From: Euzebya tangerina
Lineage (GTDB): Bacteria; Actinomycetota; Nitriliruptoria; Euzebyales; Euzebyaceae
Length of the DNA stretch: 64,000 nucleotides
Reading direction: 5' to 3'
Assembly (NCBI RefSeq): GCF_003074135.1
Contig: NZ_PPDK01000001.1
Span: forward strand, 2,852,001-2,916,000
Shown here piece after piece: positions 58,850-64,000 of the stretch. A program made the position numbers and the translations under genes. Under the pieces are notes generated by a model. It worked only from the letters and a program-made list of their open reading frames with translations, was not told where the DNA came from and did no database searches. Numbering within the stretch: position 1 is the stretch's first letter; every line of letters starts with the position of its first letter.

Positions 58850-60160
58850 GTGGCGGGTGTGGCCCGACGACTCCCGCTCCTGATCGGCCTGCTGTTCCTG
58901 GGCGCGTGTGCGGCACTCGGCGGGGGTGAGGGGGCGGATGCGGGTGCGGTCAATCCGACACTCGTTCCGGCTGCGTCGCCTGGCCAGCCCGAACCAGCCG
59001 ATCCGACACCCGACCAGCCCGCACCCGACCAGCCCGCACCAGACCAGCCTGCGCCGCCGGCCGAGCCGACCCCTTCGTCAGGACTCACGAGCACCCCCCC
59101 GGCGGGACGCACCCCGACCCCGACGGCGGGTGACCCCTCGTCCGCCGACCTCGCGCTCCTCGAGATCGCACGACTTGACCAACCGATCGCGATGGCAGTC
59201 CGACCTGGCGACACCGAACGGGTCTACATCGCCGAACGAGCTGGCAGGGTTCGCCCCCTGGGCTTGGACGGCGCGGTGGGGGACCCGCTCGTGGACATCT
59301 CCGCGAGCACCACCACCCAGAGCGAACGCGGCCTGCTGGGGCTGGCCTGGTCGCCGAGCGGCGAGCAGCTGTACATCTCCTCGACCGACACCGACGGGGC
59401 CACGGTCATCGAGGTGTTCGACGTGGCGGACAACGTCCTCGACACCTCCAGCCGACGCGTGGTCCTGCGTGTGGAGCAGCCGGCCAGCAACCACAACGGC
59501 GGTGACATCTCCTTCGGCCCGGACGGGTTCCTCTGGATCGGGCTGGGTGACGGCGGCGCCTCAGACGACCGGTTCGGCAATGGCCAGCGACCTGACACCT
59601 TGCTCGGGGCCATGCTGCGGATCGACCCGCTGAGCGGTGAGCCCTACCAGATCCCTGCTGACAACCCGTTCGTGGCCGGAGGTGGGGCACCGGAGGTCTT
59701 CGCCTACGGGCTCCGCAACCCGTGGCGCTTCTCCTTCGATGCAGCGACCGGTGAGGTGTGGATCGCCGACGTCGGTCAGAACGCCGTCGAGGAGATCAAT
59801 CGGGTACCAGCGGACCAGGCCGGGCTGAACTTCGGCTGGCCGCGGTTCGAGGGTGATCGTCCCTTCGACGGGCTGAGCGCCGACGGCCCGGTGGTGGACC
59901 CGGTCCACACCTACACCCACAGCCGCGGCTGCTCGATCACCGGTGGGGCCGTCTACCGCGGGACGATGATCCCGGAGCTGACGGGGGCCTACCTCTACTC
60001 CGACTTCTGCAACGGCCAGGTCTTCGCGCTGGCCGCCGACGGTGCCGACGTGGACACTGGCGTGGCAGCCGAAGCCGTTGTGTCCTTCGGGCAGGATGCA
60101 GCCGGCGAGATGTACGTGCTCTCGCTCGACGGCCCCGTCTACCGCATCGCACCCGCGTGA
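58850..60160 (+). CDS. Lipid-anchored PQQ-type sugar dehydrogenase (beta-propeller)
   Basis: In this 436-residue protein a lipobox (LLFLGAC) near residue 20 gives membrane attachment, followed by a Pro/Thr-rich linker with DQPAP repeats (about 45-90). The six-bladed glucose/sorbosone-dehydrogenase domain runs from 100 to the end. Family marks are the His of NHNGGDISFGPDGFLWIGLGDGG, NPFVAGGGAPEVFAYGLRNPWRFSFD, DVGQNAVEEIN and the C-terminal RGCSITGGAVYRG blade. PQQ or a related role in oxidising sugars outside the membrane is expected. The stop lies 20 bases before the next, homologous gene. Confidence 0.88.
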   Translation: MAGVARRLPLLIGLLFLGACAALGGGEGADAGAVNPTLVPAASPGQPEPADPTPDQPAPDQPAPDQPAPPAEPTPSSGLTSTPPAGRTPTPTAGDPSSADLALLEIARLDQPIAMAVRPGDTERVYIAERAGRVRPLGLDGAVGDPLVDISASTTTQSERGLLGLAWSPSGEQLYISSTDTDGATVIEVFDVADNVLDTSSRRVVLRVEQPASNHNGGDISFGPDGFLWIGLGDGGASDDRFGNGQRPDTLLGAMLRIDPLSGEPYQIPADNPFVAGGGAPEVFAYGLRNPWRFSFDAATGEVWIADVGQNAVEEINRVPADQAGLNFGWPRFEGDRPFDGLSADGPVVDPVHTYTHSRGCSITGGAVYRGTMIPELTGAYLYSDFCNGQVFALAADGADVDTGVAAEAVVSFGQDAAGEMYVLSLDGPVYRIAPA

Positions 60161-60180
60161 GCACTGAGCCAGGAGTCCCA

Positions 60181-62262
60181 ATGCGAGCCCAACGCAGTCC
60201 CCACCCAACCCGTCGCGCCCTCATGCTGGCCGCCGCGGTGGTCCTGCTCTTCCCGCTGCTCCCGAACCCGATGGTGGCCGCCGGGGAGCCCCAGCGGATC
60301 GGAACCGACCAGGACCCCGTCGTCTCGGCCATCGAACTGAACCAAGCGCGGACAGCCGGTCCCGACGGGGAGCAGTTGACCAGCACCATCGTCCTCGGCC
60401 GGTCCGACGTGTTCGCCGACAACCTGGCCGCCACCGCCCTCGCTGGGCCCGACGGCGCCGTGCTGTTCACCGATGGGGGGCCCCAGGCGTCCTTGCGCGG
60501 AGAGGTCATCCAGGAGATCGAGCGCACGATGCCGCCGTTCGACTGTGCCGACGGCGGGGCAGGCACGATCTTCCTCGCCGGCGGCGTCAACGCGGTCAGT
60601 CAGGCCGTCGAGGACGAACTGCGGCAGTTCCCGTACTGCGTCGAGCGACTGGATGGCCCCAGCCGTGTGGAGACCGCGGTGGCGATCGCAGAGCGCATCT
60701 CCGATCCCTCGGACACCGTGCTGTTGGCACGATCGGACAACTTCGCCGACGCGGGGTCGATCGGCTCCTTCGCGGCAACGACGCGAAGTCGCATCCTCGT
60801 AACACCCACCGACCAGCTGCACCCTGCCGTGGCGGCCGCGCTGCAGGAGATGGCACCCGCGGAGATCGTCCTCCTCGGCGGCGATCAGGCCCTGTCCGAC
60901 ACGGTTCTGCAGCAGGCCGAGGAGTTCGCGCCCACCCGCCGCGTGTCCGGGCCGACGCGTGACACGACAGCGGTGGCCTTCGCACGAGAGCTGTGGGGCA
61001 CCGACCTCGCTGAGCGCGGATCGGGCGTAGCACTGGCCGACGGGTTCGCCGACGATGACTGGACACGACTCTTCGCCGGAGCTGCCTACGCTGCGCAACG
61101 GGGCATGCCGATCCTGTACACCAACGAAGGCGAGATCACGCCCGGGACCGCCGAGTACCTGAGCGCCGAGCAGCCCGACCCCGTCGTCGTCTTCGGCGCC
61201 GCCCCCGCCAGCGATGTGGCGCTGAGCGACGTCCGGATCGGCCTCGAGACGGTGGTGTCCGTCAACCAGCCACTCATGGTCAAGCCCCGACCGGGGACCG
61301 ACGAGCTGTGGATCATCGAGCGGCGTGGGTCCATCCAGGCGCTCGGTCCGGACGGGTTGCGAGAGGTGCTCGACATCTCGAGCACGGTGTCCGCGAACGG
61401 CGAACGCGGTCTGCTGGGACTGGCATTCAGCCCGGACGGCGACACGCTGTACACCTCCTCGACCGACAACGCTGGTGACTCGGTCCTGGACGAGTTCCAG
61501 ATCACCGACGGCGTCGCCGACGTGTCGACCCGGCGCGAGATCATCGAGGTGGACCAGCCCGCCAGCAACCACAACGGCGGCGACCTCGTCTGGGGGCCCG
61601 ACGACTACCTGTACTGGGCCCTGGGTGACGGGGGTGCCTCCGACGACCGCTTCGGCAACGGCCAGAACACCGGCACCCTCCTCGGGGGCATCGTCCGGCT
61701 CGACGTGACCGGTGCGCAGCCCTACACCGTCCCTCCCGACAACCCCTTCGTCGACGGGGGCGGCGCGCCGGAGTTGTGGGCCTACGGGCTCCGCAACCCG
61801 TGGCGCATCGCCTTCGACCCGGAGACCGACGACTTCTACATCGGTGACGTCGGACAGGACCGGATCGAGGAGATCGACTTCGTCCCGGCCGGGACCGGCG
61901 GCGGCCGCAACTACGGCTGGCCCGTCTTCGAGGGCTCCCGTCCGTTCGCCGGGTCGAGCCTGGCCGACCACACCCCCCCGATCCTCGAGGAGAGCCACGC
62001 GCAGGGGAACTGCTCGATCACCGGCGGCGTGGTGTACCGGGGGAACGACATCCCGGAACTCGACGGCGTCTACCTCTACAGCGACATCTGCCGCAGCTCG
62101 ATCCGCGGCCTCATCGTCGGCGACGACGGCACCGTGATCGACCAGGCAGACCTCGACGTTCGGGTCAGCGGCGGCTCACCCGTGGGCTTCGGCGTCGACC
62201 ACCGCGGGGAGGTCCTCGTCCTCAGCCTGAGCGGGGACATCGCCAAGATCGTCCCCGCCTGA
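60181..62262 (+). CDS. CWB2 cell-wall-binding array fused to PQQ-type sugar dehydrogenase
   Basis: In this 693-residue protein a signal peptide (to about residue 35) is followed by about three cell-wall-binding repeat 2 units (about 40-350; TIFLAGGVNAVSQAV, GPSRVETAVAIAERI, AEIVLLGGDQALSDTV). A sugar-dehydrogenase beta-propeller then runs from about 360 to 693 (GERGLLGLAFSPDGDTLY, NHNGGDLVWGPDDYLYWALGDGG, NPFVDGGGAPELWAYGLRNPWRIAFD, DVGQDRIEEIDF). The propeller is a close paralogue of the upstream lipoprotein's. AGGAG lies 5-6 bases before the ATG at 60181; a GTG at 60157 overlapping the previous stop is possible. The wall-binding array replaces the lipid anchor. Confidence 0.92.
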   Translation: MRAQRSPHPTRRALMLAAAVVLLFPLLPNPMVAAGEPQRIGTDQDPVVSAIELNQARTAGPDGEQLTSTIVLGRSDVFADNLAATALAGPDGAVLFTDGGPQASLRGEVIQEIERTMPPFDCADGGAGTIFLAGGVNAVSQAVEDELRQFPYCVERLDGPSRVETAVAIAERISDPSDTVLLARSDNFADAGSIGSFAATTRSRILVTPTDQLHPAVAAALQEMAPAEIVLLGGDQALSDTVLQQAEEFAPTRRVSGPTRDTTAVAFARELWGTDLAERGSGVALADGFADDDWTRLFAGAAYAAQRGMPILYTNEGEITPGTAEYLSAEQPDPVVVFGAAPASDVALSDVRIGLETVVSVNQPLMVKPRPGTDELWIIERRGSIQALGPDGLREVLDISSTVSANGERGLLGLAFSPDGDTLYTSSTDNAGDSVLDEFQITDGVADVSTRREIIEVDQPASNHNGGDLVWGPDDYLYWALGDGGASDDRFGNGQNTGTLLGGIVRLDVTGAQPYTVPPDNPFVDGGGAPELWAYGLRNPWRIAFDPETDDFYIGDVGQDRIEEIDFVPAGTGGGRNYGWPVFEGSRPFAGSSLADHTPPILEESHAQGNCSITGGVVYRGNDIPELDGVYLYSDICRSSIRGLIVGDDGTVIDQADLDVRVSGGSPVGFGVDHRGEVLVLSLSGDIAKIVPA

Positions 62263-62275
62263 GCTCACCACGGTC

Positions 62276-63130
62276 ATGACATCCCACCTGCTCATCGACA
62301 CCTCGAGCCTGATGTTCCGGGCGTTCTTCGCCTTGCCGACGTCCATCACGGACGCGGAGGGCCACGCGGTCAACGCCGTCCGCGGCTATCTGGACATGGT
62401 CTCCACCGTCGCCGCGGAGCTCCGGCCGGATCGGATCAGCCACTGCTGGGACGATGCCGAGGTGCCGGAGGGCCGGCTGGCCCACTACCCGCAGTACAAG
62501 GCGGAGCGCGCCGAGCCCCCGGATGAGATCATCTGGCAGTTCGGGCTGCTCCGCGGCCTGCTGCCGCTGCTCGGTGAGCAGATCGTCGAGGCGCCCGGCT
62601 GGGAGGCCGACGATGCCATCGGCACGCTGGCGGCAGCCGCCGGAGAGTCCGACCGGGTGGTCATCCTCACCGGGGATCGCGACCTTATCCAGCTGGTACG
62701 CGACCCGGTGGTCCAGGTGTGGTTCACCGTGTCCGGGGTGACGAAGATGACCCGGTACGACGAGTCGGGCGTCGTCGAGGCCTTCGGGATCCCCGCTGAC
62801 CGCTACGTCGACTTCGCGATCCTGCGGGGCGACCCGTCCGACGGGCTGCCCGGCGTCAAGGGGGTCGGCGCGAAGACGGCGCAGAAGCTGATCGCGGCCT
62901 ACCCGAACCTGGGTGCGCTGGTCGACGACGCCGAGGCGCAGACGCCGGCGCTGGCCCGGACGCTCGCGGAGACAGCCGAGTACATCGCCGCGATGCAGCA
63001 CGTCGTCCCCGTCCAGACCGATGTCCCCCTGCGCACGGTCGGGCCCGACGCCGACGCGTCCGCCGTGGCGGAGGTGGCGGTCCGCCACGCCATCGAGAGC
63101 CCCGTCGAGCGCTGGGGCGAGCGCGTATGA
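62276..63130 (+). CDS. Stand-alone 5'-3' exonuclease (FEN/PIN fold with H3TH)
   Basis: This 284-residue protein has a metal-dependent flap-endonuclease-like fold: LLIDTSSLMFRAFF near residue 5, WDDAEVPEGRLAHYPQYKAERAEPP near 58-82, APGWEADDAIGTLA and VVILTGDRDLIQLV near 105-140 with clustered Asp ligands, and the helix-3-turn-helix LRGDPSDGLPGVKGVGAKTAQKLI near 180-205. It lacks a fused DNA polymerase domain. It may remove RNA primers or flaps. It overlaps the next gene's start by 4 bases. Confidence 0.92.
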   Translation: MTSHLLIDTSSLMFRAFFALPTSITDAEGHAVNAVRGYLDMVSTVAAELRPDRISHCWDDAEVPEGRLAHYPQYKAERAEPPDEIIWQFGLLRGLLPLLGEQIVEAPGWEADDAIGTLAAAAGESDRVVILTGDRDLIQLVRDPVVQVWFTVSGVTKMTRYDESGVVEAFGIPADRYVDFAILRGDPSDGLPGVKGVGAKTAQKLIAAYPNLGALVDDAEAQTPALARTLAETAEYIAAMQHVVPVQTDVPLRTVGPDADASAVAEVAVRHAIESPVERWGERV

Positions 63131-63621
63131 GGACGATCTGGCTTGCCGCGGCGCTGGCCGTGCTGGTCGCCGGGTGCGGCGAGCCGCCGGTCGACGTGTC
63201 CATCCTGGATCGGTCGGGTTACGTCCAGGATCAGGCCGACGTCCTTGACCAATCCGCTCTTGAATCGCGGCTCGCCGACATCGGCGAGCGGGGACTCGAC
63301 ATCGTCGTGCTGACCTACGAGACCGAGCAGGCGAACTGCGGCGAGGCGTTCCGTGCCGGACTCGAGTTCGTCCAGGCGTGGGAGGCCGATGTCGCGCTCG
63401 TGGCCGTCGCCCGGCCGGGCGACTTCACGTCGACAGAAGAGGATCGGGAGCGCTGTCTGGGGGTGCGGCCCGTCGACGACTTCGCGGTCAGCGCCGGCCT
63501 TCGGGAGGAGATCGCCGAAGATCTCGTGCCGCCGATCGCGGCCGACAACAACTGGGACGAGGCATTCGAGGTCGCGATCGACCGCCTGGCCGAGGAGTTG
63601 CTGGACGAGGAGAGCTCGTGA
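63127..63621 (+). CDS. TPM-domain-like lipoprotein
   Basis: In this 164-residue protein a lipobox (LVAGC, Cys near 17) precedes a domain with the YVQDQADVLDQSALESRLADI start typical of TPM (TLP18.3/Psb32/MOLO) proteins, followed by IVVLTYETEQ, a VALVAVARPGDF strand and a C-terminal helix. These act at membranes, in repair or acid-phosphatase-like roles. Two cysteines (NCGEAF, RCLGV) could form a disulfide. Its TGA overlaps the GTG of the following partial gene. Confidence 0.8.
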   Translation: MRTIWLAAALAVLVAGCGEPPVDVSILDRSGYVQDQADVLDQSALESRLADIGERGLDIVVLTYETEQANCGEAFRAGLEFVQAWEADVALVAVARPGDFTSTEEDRERCLGVRPVDDFAVSAGLREEIAEDLVPPIAADNNWDEAFEVAIDRLAEELLDEESS

Positions 63622-64000
63622 CCATCGATCAGCTCCGCATGCTGGTGGAGGAGGCGGCCAAGGATCTCGTGGCGCGAACCGAGCGGCCCCATCCGGTGAC
63701 GGTGGTGCTGCCGCTGGAGGAATCCACCAAGGTGGTCGCACTCGAGGGCTTCCCGGATGAGGACGGCGCCCGGAAGGATGCGCTGAGCGTGTTGGCAGCC
63801 CGGCAGATGGTCCCGGCCAACGCCGCCTGCTTCGGGTTCCTGGCGGAAGCCGACGGACCGGACGGCCAGGATCTGCTGGTCGTGGTCTACGGGGCACGGC
63901 AGCGTGGGGCGTTCCTCACGGCCGCTGTCCTTGACGAGCCGGCCGGCCTGGGGGACTTCGCCGAACCGGAGGAGCTGGAACCCAGCGCGATGCCGTTCCT
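63618..64000 (+). CDS. Hypothetical protein (3' end cut by window edge)
   Basis: At least 127 residues are visible. It begins MTIDQLRMLVEEAAKDL, continues VTVVLPLEESTKVVALEGFPDEDGARKDALSVLAARQMVPANAACFGF and then turns acidic (EPAGLGDFAEPEELEPSAM). It is a soluble alpha/beta protein without a recognised family. It starts at a GTG overlapping the TPM gene's stop, so it shares that transcript. Confidence 0.7.
   Translation, partial: MTIDQLRMLVEEAAKDLVARTERPHPVTVVLPLEESTKVVALEGFPDEDGARKDALSVLAARQMVPANAACFGFLAEADGPDGQDLLVVVYGARQRGAFLTAAVLDEPAGLGDFAEPEELEPSAMPF

Overview
The window is high-GC (roughly two-thirds G+C) bacterial DNA with GTG starts, many NTGA start/stop overlaps, actinobacterial families (DUF6027, large NAD-glutamate dehydrogenase, caa3 oxidase with prokaryotic subunit IV, glucosyl-3-phosphoglycerate synthase) and two proteins with cell-wall-binding repeat 2 (CWB2) domains. 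This fits a deep-branching actinobacterium, perhaps Nitriliruptoria/Euzebya-like. The genus is an inference.

Bases 1 to about 11,880 are an integrated, phage-derived element. It starts with a tyrosine integrase that runs off the left edge and a divergent excisionase-like HTH gene. A run of small early genes follows, rich in zinc fingers and winged helices. Next come the start-less 3' end of a fibronectin-type-III tail protein, an endolysin (amidase) and four overlapping tiny membrane-protein genes, which look like a lysis cassette. The right part holds small zinc-ribbon and membrane proteins and a two-gene segment flanked by perfect 36-bp direct repeats. No capsid, portal or terminase gene is visible, so it is a deleted prophage or a satellite-like element. 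Short motifs recur at its control points: ACACTTGACT three times, CAGTGCAC near both ends.

From 11,880 on the DNA is chromosomal. At 11.9-16.8 kb lie an LPXTG wall protein and a lipoprotein behind an AarF/UbiB kinase gene, then a PP2C phosphatase and a CysQ-like phosphatase. At 17-27.6 kb are acetoacetyl-CoA synthetase, a CWB2-RlpA wall protein, a universal stress protein, an ACT protein, a 1,562-residue NAD-glutamate dehydrogenase and citrate synthase. At 27.7-36.6 kb a GH13_18-type phosphorylase faces gpgS, which sits at the 3' end of a complete caa3 oxidase operon (ctaC-D-E-F-G plus a membrane cupredoxin). This suggests glucosylglycerate turnover beside respiration.

At 36.7-44.4 kb are a two-component system divergent from the oxidase operon, a Nei-type glycosylase, a permease fused to stress-protein domains, and an AraC regulator divergent from an NmrA/DUF1772 pair. 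At 44.4-47.5 kb a tandem glycine riboswitch precedes gcvP. At 47.6-58.8 kb are a Uma2 protein, an M23 peptidase, a CPA2 antiporter, a diguanylate cyclase, an LLM flavin oxidoreductase and a flavin reductase on opposite strands, a VOC/ArsR/SRPBCC operon with a near-certain operator palindrome, a broken EAL gene and leucyl aminopeptidase.

The right end (58.8-64 kb) carries two tandem PQQ-type sugar-dehydrogenase propellers. One is lipid-anchored; the other is fused to a CWB2 wall-binding array. A FEN-type exonuclease, a TPM-domain lipoprotein and a truncated hypothetical gene follow. No intergenic stretch exceeds 300 bases. I saw no tRNA, rRNA or CRISPR array.
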